64,000 nucleotides of DNA from Paguma larvata (GCA_030068075.1 CM057830.1:28180247-28244246); one strand, 5' to 3'. Shown: positions 1 to 11,884, numbered from the stretch's first letter. Numbers and translations: made by a program. The notes: a model not told the origin generated them from the sequence alone.

Positions 1-1575
1 ATTTGCAATTATCTTTTCCCATTCCATTGCTTGCCTATTAGTTTTGTTGGTTGTTTCCTCTGCCATGCAGAAGCTTTTTATCTCGATGAGGTCCCAATAG
101 TTCATTTTTGCTTTTACTTTCCTTGCCTTTGGAGATGTGTTGAGTAAGAAATTGGTGCATCTTAGGTCGAAGAGGTTTTTTCCTATTTTCTCCTCTAGGA
201 TTTTGACTGTTTCCTGTCTCACATTCAGATCTTTCATCCATTTAGAGTTTATTTTTGTGAGTGGTGTAAGGAAGTGGTCTAGTTTCATTCTTCTGCATGT
301 TGCTGTCCAGTTCTCCCAACACCATTTATTAAAGAGGCTGTCTTTTTTCCATTGAATACTCTTTCCCGCTTTGTCAAAGATTAGTTGGCCATATACTTGC
401 GGGTCCATTTCTGAGTTTTCTTTTCTATTCCATTGGTCTATGTGTCTGTTTTTTGTGCCAATACCATACTGTCTTGATGATGACTGCTTTGTAGTAGAGG
501 TTAAAGTCTGGAATTGTGATGCCTACCACCTTGGTTTTATTCTTCAATATTACTTTGGCTATTCGGGGTCTTTTGTGTTTCCATACAAATTTTAGGATTG
601 TCTGCTCTAGCTTTGAGAAGAATGCTGGTGCAATTTTGATGGGGATTGCATTGAAGGTGTAGATTGCTTTGGGTAGTATTGCCATTTTAACGGTATATAT
701 TCTTTCAATCCATGAGCATGGGATGGTTTTCCATTTCCTTGGGTCTTCCTCAATTTCCTTCCTACGTTTTTTATAGTTTTCAGTGTAGAGATCTTTTACA
801 TCTTTGGTTAGGTTTATTCTTAGGTATTTTATGGTTTTTGGTGCAGTTGTGAATGGGATTCGCTTCTTTATGTTTCTTTCTGCTGCTTCATTGTTGGTGT
901 ATAGAAATGCCACCGATTTCTGTACATTGATTTTGTACCCTGCAACTTTGCCGAATTCCTGGGTCAGTTTTAGTAGGCTTTTGGTGGATTCTGTCGGGTT
1001 TTCCATGTAAAGTATCATGTCATCTGTGAAAAGTGAAGGTTTGACTTCCTCCTTGCCAGTCTTGATGCCTTTTATTTTGCTTTATTGTCTGATTGCTGAT
1101 GCTAGGGCCTCAAACACTATGTTAAATAGCAGTGGTGAGAGTGGACATCCCTGTCGTGTTCCTAATCTCAGGGGGAAGGCTCTCAATTTTTCCCCATTGA
1201 GGATGATATTAGCTGTGGGCTTTTCATAAATGTCTTTTATGATATTTAAGTATGTTCCTTCTATCTCGACTTTCTCAAGGGTTTTTATTAGGAATGGGTG
1301 CTGTATTTTGTCAAATGCTTTCTCTGCATCTATTGACAGGATCATATGGTTCTTATCTTTTCTTTTGTTAATGTGATGTATCACATTGATTGATTTGTTA
1401 ATATTGAATCAGCCCTGCAACCCAGGGGTGCATCCTACTTGATCATGGTGAATAATTCTTTTTATATGGTGTTGGATTCGATTTGCTAGTATCTTGTTGA
1501 GAATTTTTGCATCCATATTCATCAGGGATATTGGCCTGTAATTCTCTTTTTTTGATGGGATTGGGGTAATTTTAA
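1..1575 (-). mobile_element. LINE-1 fragment, 5'-truncated, runs off the left edge
   Basis: The minus strand encodes the middle and later part of LINE-1 ORF2 in one frame, from the reverse-transcriptase motif [12 protein letters not shown] (near 1,550) through the catalytic box to a region like human ORF2 WDLIKLKSF (near 80-100). The element loses homology to the larger L1 copy at 47.5-51.8 kb at about 1,560-1,590, so it is 5'-truncated there. Its 3' end lies outside the window, so no poly(A) tail or target duplication can be checked. Homology between this copy and the larger copy in the overlapping RT region is high, which suggests a carnivore-lineage L1 of modest age. Confidence 0.93.
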
Positions 1576-1594
1576 TAGGGACGTCAGTCATCAT
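1..1594 (-). pseudogene. LINE-1 ORF2 (reverse transcriptase) remnant
   Basis: LINE-1 ORF2p is the endonuclease/reverse transcriptase that copies L1 RNA into nicked chromosomal DNA. Open stretches at 1594-1409, 1384-1082 and 1018-425 are all in one frame and are separated only by stop codons. One stop (1,409-1,411) replaces the Trp of the GLQGWFN motif. Visible motifs are [25 protein letters not shown] and the catalytic box. The box reads FTDD rather than FADD (near 1,020-1,030), so a normally conserved residue is changed. The N-terminal endonuclease is absent because of 5' truncation. It cannot make an active protein. Confidence 0.9.
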
Positions 1595-2030
1595 TGCTTA
1601 AGGAACGCTGGAGATTGACTTAATGTTCTAATTGGTATTCTTTAAATTTTATTCAAGAAAGAATTCTTAATGAAAAACAAATATTTGAATGACATTTCAT
1701 GCTTATATTTACCTGTAATAAGAATATAAATAATAAAAGTTTATACACAAGAATAACATATCTAAATATCAAAGCATACACCTATATTTGTTAAAAGACA
1801 TGCACAATGTATAGTTAACTCCATTTGTAGTGTTGACATTCTTAAATTTGTAACAAGTTTATCTATGTTAGCAGTGGTTATGTTCTGAAACTTCTCAGAT
1901 AATCTCAAAGATCCCAAATTAGGTGTGTATCTGCAATGTAGGCCATGTTTATGTTTTCATATTAAAATTAGAGATCAGATTTCCACTTTCAAGGCTAATT
2001 GCAAAATAGGTGAAGCTCTCAGGGAACCAT

Positions 2031-2195
2031 CCTTTTTTTGAAAAGTTTATTTTGAGAGAGAGAGAGAGGGAGAGCATGAGGAAAGGAGGGGCAGAGAGAG
2101 AAGGAGAGAGAGGATTCCAAGCAGGCTCCTGTGAGATCATGACCTGAGCCAAAATCAAAAGTTGGATGCTTAACCAACTCATTTCCCAGGCACTC
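2031..2195 (-). mobile_element. CAN-SINE (tRNA-Lys-derived), internally deleted
   Basis: Antisense carnivore SINE with a poly(T) start, GA-rich tract and the head complement GATCATGACCTGAGCC. A 15-bp direct repeat, CTCTCAGGGAACCAT, flanks it at 2016-2030 and 2196-2210, which is a perfect target-site duplication. The middle block (AGCTGTCAGCACAGAGCC and neighbours) is missing, so the copy is shorter than the usual 200-220 bp. Confidence 0.93.
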
Positions 2196-2364
2196 CTCTC
2201 AGGGAACCATACTTGGTACAATTTATAAATCGTGGCCTTTCTGCTTTGTCCACTTTAAACCATGATGGGATACACTATTGTATGTGCAATAGAAAATGTA
2301 CATAAATAATTTTAATATTGAAAAATATTAAAATCTTCAGGAAAAGTGGCAAGTCATTTCGTGG

Positions 2365-2600
2365 GATCAGAGTTTGGACTCTGGATTTAGAGCAAATTGG
2401 TTTTAAATCCCAGTTCTTCTAATTTATCCTCTTTGTGGGAGGTTAAGCAAATTACTTAACCTTACCAGACCTCACTCACTCTATCCATTACTAGATAATG
2501 GCAGCAATTAGTGCTCCAGTTTGTTCTACTGAGTCATTATATCTGGAGTCAGTGGCACTGAGTCTGGCCCTTGGCAGCCCTTAGTAAGTGATACTTACAC
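2365..2600 (-). repeat. MIR (ancient mammalian SINE), antisense
   Basis: The stretch around GTTAAGCAAATTACTTAACC, followed by a CTCACTCTATCCATTA block, resembles the reverse of the MIR core (GAGGTTAAGTAACTTGCCC). It is heavily diverged, as expected for a family older than the placental radiation. The ends are approximate. Confidence 0.6.
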
Positions 2601-3037
2601 TTACAACTATGTAGAAAAGTTTGGAAATCAAACTTTAGAACTAAGAGTTTTATAACCAAGTCACTTATATTGGAATATCTCCTTTCTGATAGAAACCATG
2701 TGGAGAAAAAAGGAGTTAAAAACGAACCTTAAACTCTTTTCACTGATACTAGGAGACAGAGAAAACTCACAGACTTCCAGTTGCGTATGGATTACAAGAA
2801 AGGTGAGGCCGACATAGAAGCTGACGATTGTAAAGACTGTGAGGGCAGGGCAGGCAGAGAGGTTCCTGAGGGCTGGCATATCTTGGACCCCCTCCAGCAA
2901 ATAGCTGCTTCCCAAGTGGGTGGGGACTTCTGTGAGTTTACATGAGATTGAGCATCTCAACAGCGCTGGGGGAAAGAGAGACCAGATTCAGAACATGTTC
3001 AGGAGTCCAGAGGTTGCAAATAGCAGAGGAACTCATT
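2601..3037. other. No recognised feature (single-copy-looking DNA)
   Basis: Mixed-composition sequence. An antisense open stretch of 99 codons (2960-2661) has no recognisable domain and no splice or promoter context. I see no gene here. Confidence 0.5.
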
Positions 3038-3053
3038 AAGAAATAGTGTCTGA

Positions 3054-3265
3054 GGGGCACCTGGATGGCTCTGTTGGTTAAGCATCAGACTCTTGATTTC
3101 AGCTCAGGTCATGATCTCACGGTTCATGCTTTTGAGCCCTGTGTGGGGCTCTGTGCTGACAGCAAGGAGCCTGCTTGGGATTCTCTCTCTGCCCCTCCCC
3201 TACTTGTTGTCCCCCTCTCTCTCTCTTTCAAAAAAAAATAAATAAAAAAGAAAAAAATAAAAGGA
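3054..3265 (+). mobile_element. CAN-SINE, complete
   Basis: Sense copy with head GGGGCACCTGGATGGCTC, body and a CT tract followed by an A-rich tail. A perfect 16-bp target duplication, AAGAAATAGTGTCTGA, lies at 3038-3053 and 3266-3281. The head has drifted from the youngest copies in the window (for example TTGGTTAAGCATCAGACTC), so it is an older insertion. Confidence 0.95.
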
Positions 3266-3281
3266 AAGAAATAGTGTCTGA

Positions 3282-4369
3282 AAGTGCATCATAGTGGAAG
3301 AAAGGGCTGTGGAAGCCAGAGCTGGTGGGAGAAGATCACCAGAACCAGGCTGGGCTCTGGGAGAACAGGGCTGGCTACAGAGATGACCATATTGAAGACA
3401 CCTGCTGTAGTGACAGAAGAGGGAGGTGTGAGCTGGGAAGCCAGAAATGATATCCTGGCACATCCCTGTATCCCCTGCCCCATTTCCGACTAGAAGTCTA
3501 GGAAAATCAAGCTCTGCCTGCACACAGGTTTCTATAAAATAAATAATAAATGAGCAACATCAATTCCTATAAGCAGTAGAAATACTTATCTGCAAATGGT
3601 TTCTGCAAAGCAGGTGAAAATTATAACTTAACATTACAGAGGGAACTAAAAAATAGTCAAGAGAAAACTAACAGAAACATATCCTTGAAAGCAATTAGAC
3701 TTCTGCAGGAGCACTGCAAAGCACCAACAGAAGATCTCAAAGAATAGGTGACCAGAAGACAGGAAGTGATAGCCTCAAAGCAGGATATGAAATGTGTATC
3801 AGCCTAAGTCATTGAATAGAAAAACAAAATTGTAAACCAAGACTAAATTAGAAGTAGCCCATTGTAGAATAGCCAGCACAGAAAGCACAGCAAGAGATGG
3901 GAAATAAATGAAAAAGCAAAGTCTGTGGAAACAGAAGCCAAAAACAGGAGGGAGACAAAAAACTTAAAATGAGCAATTCTTGTAGAATGGCTGATTACTT
4001 ATCTGGGGATGCAGGAGGTGAGCTTAAAACACTTGGTCATAGGAGAAAGAAAGGATACTACTAAAGAATCCTAGAGAACTGTAGGAGCAGTATTAAAATA
4101 CTACTAAAATACTTGCTTCTTCAGGCTCCCTTGAAGCAAGAGGTGCCCATTGGACAGCAAAACAAGAGTTTTCTGTAATTTTCGGTTGACTGCTGGTGTT
4201 ATGCTGACAGACCATGTTGAAATATTGTCAGAATTAGAGAACACAACATATGTTAAACACCTTGGGGAGTCTCTGGAATTTACTGAATTATGCCATTCAT
4301 ATTAGTTCCTTTTTATACTCTTTCCCATCCTTACTTGTACAGCTGAGCATTAACAGTTACATTCCTTTT
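3282..4369. other. No recognised feature; A-rich unassigned DNA
   Basis: Overlapping short open frames occur on both strands at 3,200-3,520, partly running into the neighbouring SINE. None carries a recognisable domain. The rest, rich in A on the plus strand, shows no family I can name. Confidence 0.45.
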
Positions 4370-4808
4370 TGTTTCATTCATTCTTTTTAAAAATATTTAT
4401 TTATTTAAATTCAAGTTAGTTAACATGTAGTATACTCTTGGCTTTAGGTGTAGAACCCAGTGATTCATTTATTACATATGATACCCAGTGCTCATCCCAG
4501 CAAGTGCCCTCCTTAATGCCATCATCCATCTAGCCCATCCCCGCAACTACCTCCCCTACAGCAACCTCAGTTTGTTCTCTGTATTTAAGAGTCTCTTATG
4601 GTTTGCCTCCCTCTCTGTTTTTATCTTATTTATCCTTCCGTCTCCATATGTTCATGTGTTGTGTTCCATAAATTTCATATATTCATGAAGTCATATTTGT
4701 CTTTTTCTGCTTGACTTATCTCACTTAGTATGATACACTCCAGTTCCATCCACGTTGTTGCAAATGGCAAGATTTCATTCTTTTTGATAACTGAGTAGTA
4801 TTCCATAT

Positions 4809-4812
<4 letters not shown>

Positions 4813-4840
<28 letters not shown>
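4813..4840. repeat. (AC)n microsatellite inside LINE-1 ORF2
   Basis: About 14 AC dinucleotide units. They sit where L1 normally encodes the HIYTMEYY segment near the ORF2 C terminus, so the microsatellite probably grew from the naturally AC/AT-rich L1 codons. Confidence 0.95.
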
Positions 4841-5418
4841 CACATCTTCTTTGTCCATTCATCAATTGATGCACTTTGGGGCTTTTTCCATAATTTAACT
4901 ATTGTTGATAGTGCTGCTATAAACACTGAAGTGCATATGCTCTTTCAAATCAGCATTTTTCTATCCTTTGGATAAATACCTAGCAGTGCAATTGCTGGGT
5001 CATAGGTTAGCTCTATTTTTAATTTTTTGAGGAAACTGAATATAATTTTCCAGAATGGCTGCACCAGTTTGCATTCTGACCATCACTGCAAAAGGGTTCC
5101 CCTTTATCCACATTGTTGCCAACATCTTTTTTTCCCTGAGTTGTTGATTTTAGCCATTCTGACAGGTGTGAGGTGGTATCTCATTGTGGTTTTGATGTAT
5201 ATTTCTCTGACGATGAGTGATGCTGAGCATTTTTTCATGTGTCAGTTGGCCATCTGGATGTCTTCTTTGGAAAACGGTCTATTCATGTCTTCTGCCTATT
5301 TCTTCACTGGATTATTTTTTTTTTGAAATGGGAGAAGGTATTTACAAATGACATGTCAGATAAAGGGTTAGTATCCAAAATCTATAAAGAACTTACCAAA
5401 CTTAATACCATTAACAAT

Positions 5419-5453
5419 AATCATCATCATCGTCATCATTATCATCATCATCC
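5419..5453. repeat. (ATC)n microsatellite at the inverted L1 end
   Basis: Imperfect ATC/CAT trinucleotides directly follow the inverted L1 piece and lie inside the target duplication. It probably grew from the L1 AACAATAATC sequence after insertion. Confidence 0.85.
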
Positions 5454-5529
5454 TGTGTTTCATTCCTTCAAAATGAGGATTTTTGGTGAAACTACAAATA
5501 GTTACACATAGGGCCCTCTAGAGGAAGTT

Positions 5530-5950
5530 GTGAAATGAACCAGTGTGGTAGAGTAAAAAGTGTAGAAAATTGAGACTCTGATTCCCAGATTAGACACTAA
5601 AGGCTGCGTGTTCTTTCAGTTTATTTCACTTAACCTCTTTTAGCATCAGTTTCTTAAAGATGATTCATGTAAAGCCCTACACATCATGGTCTTGTAGCAA
5701 GTGATATTCAATTAATGACAGCAATGATGGCTATTTTGATGTACTCTAATAAGATTTACTGCCTTAATAACACAGGTACTTTTGGGGGAAAGTACTTCCA
5801 CTCTCTGCACTTCACATTACTTATTTGTAAAAGGGAAGGTAATAGTACTTTATGGACTGTATTGAGGATTAAAGAATATATTCCATAGAAACATATGGCA
5901 AATGTCCAACAAATGCTGTTTCTTATGATTATAATTATTATTTCTCCAAA
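5530..5950 (-). repeat. Two adjacent antisense MIR relics
   Basis: 5,530-5,720 contains TTTCACTTAACCTCTTTTAG and CATCAGTTTCTTAAAGATG. 5,780-5,950 contains TTATTTGTAAAAGGGAAGG and GAGGATTAAAGAATATATTC. Both follow the order of reverse-complemented MIR (AACCTCTCTGAGCCTCAGTT, then TCTGTAAAATGGGGATAAT, then GAGGATTAAATGAG). They may be two insertions or one split by an insertion. Confidence 0.55.
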
Positions 5951-8900
5951 GAGATGACCTGGCTATTGTGGTGGTAGTTGTTTTTTGAGTCACTTAAGAC
6001 CTCACAGAATATGCTCTATAAAAAATGGACCATACACCATGAAAGCAGGCTCCAAACTACCTGACAAATGTGTGTGCCAGAGTAGAGCCTCCCGGTCCTG
6101 CTCCTGCATTAGCTTTAGTACTGAGAGCTTGGAGGCCTGCTGATGGGCTCGGACAGGGTACATCCTGTTCCACACAGAGAAGTGCGCTGAGACTGCCATC
6201 TCCCTTTCCATCTGGGGATAACAATCAACCATTTAGGTAACAGTCATTTTCTGCTTCCCAGGCCATTCTAAATGTCCAGATGCCCAAAACACAGCAATGT
6301 TAGAGCTATACTTTGAACAGAAACAGGGTGTGTTAATATTAATGACTTCTATACACAAAAAGATTCCAAGAGATTTGCAAAACCATAAGGAAAAGACCCA
6401 GCAGCTAGGTTACCTGGACCGGTGGGAGGAAATTTATACAACCTACTTCAATATAATCTTTTTTTGCTCTTCTTCTATATGTCCTTGTGTTTTCTCCCTT
6501 CTCCCCTCCCCTCTCTCATTGTAAAACGAATAGGAAGTCTTAAACAGACATGAATTTCCAAGAGCTGAAGGCATTTGTATTTAAAGCCATGCTTTTAAAC
6601 TGGATTTTTTATTCTTTAGCACTCTACTGCCTGCAGACTTACTGGGTTGCTAATGCTAACGGCATGATCAAGGAGGAGGCGCACTAAAATGTCCATTCAT
6701 CGTAGGGACACATTCTCTTTTCTGGTTCCCTTTCACATAAGTTCAGAGATTGTCCCTGTGAACATCACTCCATCCATCTGTAGTCTCTGGAACTTGATCC
6801 CCAATTTTGGCTAATTCTCAGAAATAGAAGTGTGGAAGGCATAGGGCCAAAATTGTTTCTACCTCATAAGAAGGCAACGAGTTTTCAAACCCAAGTTAAT
6901 CTCAGTCCTAAATATTGTTTTAAAAATCTAGTAAGTGTCTGAAGCTACTCAAGGATGTAGAGCTTCTTTGGGACTAAACCCAGCTCCAAGTTTTCCCCAA
7001 GAACTAATCATCCTCTGTGAGGGTATACACATTTCATTGTTGTTAGAGAAGGCCTGGCAAGGAACTTCACACATTTAGGCCAACTCCCAAATAGTAAAAA
7101 CCCGTTACTCTTCATCCTAGCTGGCAGTAACAGTGGATCGGAGATGGTTTAATCATCCTGTGAGACATGACTAATAGGTGTTGTTAAAAATGAGTTTGCA
7201 ATCTCATGCCTTTTAGGAAAATTAAATGCTGATGATAGGGGAGGTAAGAAATCCTTTGGAAAATGGGCTAGAGGACTAGATGATCTTTATGTTTAGATTT
7301 ATTTGGATATGGCCGAGCCTGAGGGAGGAGAAAGCAACCTTTCAGTTTGAACAACAGTAACTGTGGGAATGCATATTATTCAAGCATTGCCCGTTCTGCT
7401 GCAGGTGCTGCAGCAGTTTTGGGAAACAGTTTGGAAACCCTCGTAAGCACTGTCCCCAAACAACATTTCAGCCAGAGCCCCGAGGTAACAAAAAAAGATA
7501 GTAGACATTGCTTTAAAAGAATTTATATATATATATTTGTGTGTGTGTGTGTGTGTGTGAAAGTAAGGTAATAAATGAGAAGATGATCATATGGTCGCGA
7601 TGGGCACTCTGTTGTCCCTTATGCATGCTATGAGGAATCCCCCAACTGTGCAATTTGATATTTCCACAAGAGGCTATGCATTTCCATGCCCATTTTAAGA
7701 AGGCAGGCAGAGAAAGAATGCCTTATTCATTTGTGCCACTATGTTGGATACTCCATCTATCCCTTCAGGTCAATTTGCTTTCCTTTTCTACCAGGTTCTG
7801 TGCCCCCATGTACAGTGGATAGCATCATTTGGGCTCCATTGCTCTCTGACAAAGAGAGATACCAGAAGATCAGCGTATTTATTTTTTCACCCTCCTCTGG
7901 GGCCAAGAATTGGCAGTGGCTGCTTCCTCTGCCAAGGATTTCTGTTCCTTGTGAGTGTTTCTTACTTAACACCTATAGGCTTTCTTAGGGATCTGATGAC
8001 TGACTCCACTTCCCTCTTCAGGCCTTGCTGCTGTTTGTACTCTCTTGTTACAGTCATTGAGCTCCTTTACCATCCTTAATTGGCTTATCTTAACTCTCCT
8101 GTATGTATTCCCTTTATTAAATTTCTTCAATCATCCATCTCTAGCACTGACTCTTGCTTCCTCCTGGGACACTAATACCCCATCCCGTGTTGCACGATAC
8201 GTAGCCCATAATGAGTGCTTAATAAATGCTTCTATCTATTATTGTTTTTATATGTACAACATAACTAGTTCATTTAAATCTGATTTCATCCAATTTTAAG
8301 CCAGGACATTTTCATTATATAGTATTTCAAGCACTGGAGAATTTCTAGTTGTTGTTTGCTTTTGCAAAATCTCAGTTTAAAGAATATAGTTGTGAAGATT
8401 TGAGGAGCTGATATATGGTTGCATTTCTGAAAGTTCAAAGTTTAAAATGGAAAAAAACATTAAAATCTCATTCAAATAAACTCTAATAAGTGTCAACATT
8501 TTTTTCACTGTAGCAGAATTCATCAAAATAACTTTTACAGAAAATATATGTCCATTTAGCCTAGGTCTGAATTTTTTTCATTTTCATCTACCTTGTTACA
8601 GTGACACATTCACAGCTACAAGATCTGGCTTTGAACTTCTAACACCCATGTCTTTTTGAGCCAGAAAAAGAGGTTCAGCCTTAACTATGGGCCAAAGTTG
8701 CTCTTTTGTTCTATAATGTTATGAAAAGCAGTGGTAAAAAAATCTCTTCACGTAGGAGTTTCATCAACTAGGAAAATTTGTTGACTTAATTATATGTCTG
8801 AAGGAAAACTAGTATTTTAAGAATTGTTCCATGTAATTAGATCCATGTTTTTCAAAATGTTCTCCAGAGAAAGCTGACACCACATCATCTGAATAGTTTT

Positions 8901-9330
8901 CCAACAATGCAGGTTATCTGTCTCTAACCAAGACCTACTGAATTCAAATACTTGGGAATACAACCTTAGTAATTTGAATATTAATTTTATCAGCTGCACC
9001 ATGTTATATTGCCATATGCCAAATTTGATAACCCTTACAATAATAAATCATAATAAAAGACTCCTTCTATTGGGGAGGGATGTCTTAAAATGAATTTACC
9101 CAAATATAGGAGAAAGGCTACTGTATAATAAATGAAGTTAAATAAGTAAAAAATATTTTAGAATGACAATTTTGATACACCTTGTTATAAGCTTAGAATA
9201 AACTGTCAAATTTAAAGTTAGAAATTATTTAAATTAGGGGTTGCCTACAATTCTGTTAAAAATCACCATTGGGTGAATTTAAGAAATTTAAGGAATAACC
9301 CCTGCCTCTCCGCTTACTCATCATGACCTA
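5951..9330. other. Long repeat-poor stretch, no gene recognised
   Basis: The open frames here (for example 6232-6002 minus, 7741-8079 plus, 7686-7988 plus) are at most 112 codons, overlap each other in several frames and show no known domain. 7,340-7,500 is somewhat GC-richer (GCAGGTGCTGCAGCAGTTTT). No CpG island, poly(A)-tailed cDNA copy or RNA gene was seen. Distal regulatory function cannot be judged from sequence alone. Confidence 0.5.
7524..7559. repeat. (TA)n-(TG)n compound microsatellite
   Basis: About six TA units run into about eleven TG units. Confidence 0.95.
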
Positions 9331-9339
9331 GGACTTGAT

Positions 9340-9505
9340 ACTTCCTGCTAGTTATTGGTGCATGTGCCTGATTTTGACTGATAGTTTGTGATCTCCTTGA
9401 AAGCAGGGATCAGGTCTTTGACATTTTCTATGATCTATAGTTCTTAGTACCCATCTCATGGCAGGATGTTAATAGATATTTATTGAAAGAATGAATGAGT
9501 GGAGA
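9340..9505 (+). repeat. L2 (LINE-2) 3'-end relic
   Basis: The order CTCCTTGAAAGCAGGGATCA, GTACCCATCTCATGGCAGG, AATAGATATTTATTGAAAGA and then ATGAATGAGTGG follows the sense L2 3' terminus (ends in TGAATGAATGA units). Diverged, as expected for a pre-placental repeat. Confidence 0.6.
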
Positions 9506-9559
9506 AGGTCATAATTTGGGGATAAGATTATATGTGTGATTGTATGTGTGTGAAATGTT

Positions 9560-10320
9560 TAGGGAGTAACAAAAGATTCAATAACAAAGTGCTAAACAGT
9601 GTGGTACAGAGTTCTTAGAATGTTTCATGGTGACTAGAATAGTCATATAGACATTAATGTGTAAGGAAAGAAAAAGTCAGCCTTGGTGAACCTAACATTC
9701 CTCTAAAAAAATGAAGTCTAGGGGCACCTGGGTGGCTTGGTTGGTTGAGTGTCTGACTTTGGCTCAGGTCATGATCTCCTGGTCTGTGGATTTGAGCCCC
9801 ATGTCAGGCTCTGTGCTGACTTCTTGGAGCCTGGAGTCTGCTTCGGATTCTGTGTCTCCCTCTTCTCTCTGTCCCTCCCCTGCTCATGCTTTTTCTCTCT
9901 CAAAAATAAATAAACATCCAAAAAATTAAAAAATGAAGCCTGTTGAAACGAAAGTCAAATTTGAGCTGCACCTTGAAGTTTGTAGGAGATATGGCTAACA
10001 GAAGGGATTCAGGCAGGAAATGATAGGCATTTGGCTGAAGATGTTGGTTTCACCTGAGTCATACATCATGACAAAGTGTAGAGACAATGATGAATTAAAA
10101 GTTGAATACTTGACAGGATGTTGTGTTGAAGAGGAGAATTCAGCAAGTGAAGGTTGATAGGGTTTGGAGAGTTCAAAGAGCCAGGGAAGTCTGGGTTTGG
10201 TCTCATGATTGGGTATAGTATTGGGTATAGTTGTCTTGCCCTTTGATGCGAAGGCTGTAGAGCTCGAAGCCCAGAGAGGATATAACGAACGAATGGTCAA
10301 TAATATAGGCTGTATGGTCT
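9560..10320 (+). repeat. Probable L2 relic split by a SINE
   Basis: After the SINE, the order TTTGAGCTGCACCTTGAAG, then GGATTCAGGCAGGAAATGAT resembles the L2 3' region (TTTGAGCTGAGTCTTGAAGG, then a block of the type GGCATTCCAGGCAGAGGGA). The part upstream of 9,720 is less clear. Boundaries are approximate. Confidence 0.45.
9720..9927 (+). mobile_element. CAN-SINE, complete
   Basis: Head GGGGCACCTGGGTGGCTTGG, body and AAATAAATAAAC tail, in sense orientation. An imperfect target duplication, AAAAAATGAAG(T/C)CT, lies on both sides (near 9,706-9,719 and 9,928-9,941). Confidence 0.93.
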
Positions 10321-10329
10321 CTTTCAAAT

Positions 10330-11884
10330 GAATCTAAATGCATAGGAAAGAAGTAATGTTCCTTCATTCTTTCTTTTTCATTATGGACTCTGGGGCATAA
10401 ATCTGGGCTGTGAACCAGATTTGGAGTTTAGAAATTCTGTGGGTAAATAAAGGTGATGTGGACTAACCCTTGGGCTTTACTTCTTGGGAAACCTCTGTCT
10501 TCTTCTTCTAAATCCCCACAACCCACAACTTTGTCTAGACAGAGATTACTGCAGAGAATGATTTTAAATAAAACGAAAAACCTTTATTATTTTTAGAGAG
10601 GTGCAGATTTTCTTTTGCCCAAATGTCTCTATTTCATTTTAATCTAATGGATGAAGTGTGGTAAGATAGTTACACAAAGTGGTATTGTTAAAATCATGAT
10701 ATATTTTCCCCTCCATCAATCCAATCTTATGAGCGATGTGAGCCTGACTAAATGGCAAACACATTCTCTCGCTGGAGACCAAAAGTGTCACACGTATGAA
10801 CAGGAGCACAAGTTGTAGAGCAAGATATGCCATAGTGAGGGTGGCTGACACTACCAAAATAGCAAGTAACAGTTATCTGAGTGGGTTTGCCACCCTCACA
10901 AGATGTGATTGCCCTTTTTTCTGTCATGCCTCCTTCTAGATTTTCACTCATGTTTCCACTGTATTCGCCAAGCTGAACTCCTAAGTCAGGCCCAAGATGT
11001 TCTCTTGCTAAACTGTTTTCAGAACAAACAGCATAACCCACCTGCATGCTACACTGCTGCATATGTGTGTGATGGATGGGAGCCAATAAACACCCCATGC
11101 ACCTGTGTTTCCGCGGTAGTGAGGGAAGAGAATGTCACTGTTTCCTCAGGGAAGACAATAAAGGTAAACATGTCACCACCTCAGACTCTTAGCAAGGTTA
11201 GGTCCAGGAAAGGAGGATTCCAGGGCCGTGCGGAGACTCATCTCCAAGTATCTCTGAGATCACAGAAGTCCTCTTATTCCGATTTGTGGTGCTATCTATG
11301 ACAGAAGTTTCTCAGCATTCTGGCAGTTTCAAGTACAATCAGCCAGACCATACGGGAGCGCTTACGATGCAATGTCTGCGGCTGAGATAACGCCCGGCTG
11401 TGATTTTATTTCCCACTGTTTGGAAGAACACACTGAGAAATCAACGTTCCCGATGCATCTTGAGATCACAGCAGCAACACGAACATGTGTCCAAACGGCC
11501 AGACTAAATCAGCAGCAAGTCGGGCAGAAGATCTGGTCTCTCCAGAGGACTGTGGCATCATCTCGCATGACACAGGCCACTGCAGGGAGGAAGGCGGGAA
11601 TGAGGCTCGCACAGCAAAATTCTGGACTGTTTGGAAATATCCATTGTTGAGCACAATACACTCCTCACTGCAGCCACTGGTCTTTCAGGAACTTCCAATT
11701 ATTCCTGATTTTGTTCTACCCCTCTGTTAATTTTCTGCTTGCACAAAATAAAAAGAAGCCAGATTGCTCTCATTTTTAAATCCTAATATTAGTCAATGGA
11801 TATGCCCCCCAGGAAATGGGTTTGACTCATAAAAGAAGAGTTTTGCTTATTTTTCTTCTCAATATGGATGCTGTAGAGGAGGAA
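10330..11884. other. Unassigned DNA with a CpG-containing patch
   Basis: The longest unexplained open stretch of the window (10909-11301 plus, 130 codons) is here, but it matches no domain I know. A patch at about 11,225-11,600 has more CG dinucleotides than its AT-rich surroundings (for example GGGAGCGCTTACGATGCAAT). It could be conserved regulatory DNA, an old exon or chance. Confidence 0.35.

Larger units (their letters stand above)
4384..5455 (-). mobile_element. LINE-1 3' fragment with inverted 5' end (twin-primed insertion)
   Basis: From 4,384 to about 5,325 the minus strand is the 3' end of LINE-1: a degenerate A tail, the 3' UTR, then ORF2 C-terminal codons (4926-4675, with the MEYYS and TTWMELE motifs) and further ORF2 back to [11 protein letters not shown]. 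From about 5,331 to 5,420 the plus strand continues the same protein one step upstream (WEKVFTNDMSDKGLVSKIYK), so this end is inverted. A 13-of-14 direct repeat, TGTTTCATTC(A/C)TTC, at 4370-4383 and 5456-5469 encloses everything, so the two orientations came from one insertion event. Confidence 0.92.

Noticed and set aside
5239..5511. Histidine-rich small protein on the plus strand
   Set aside because: The His run is translation of the (ATC)n microsatellite, joined to L1 sequence in a non-coding direction and to the inverted L1 piece.
10909..11301. 130-codon frame as a possible host gene
   Set aside because: No recognised domain, no visible splice or promoter context, and an antisense frame of similar length overlaps it. 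Kept only as a place to check.
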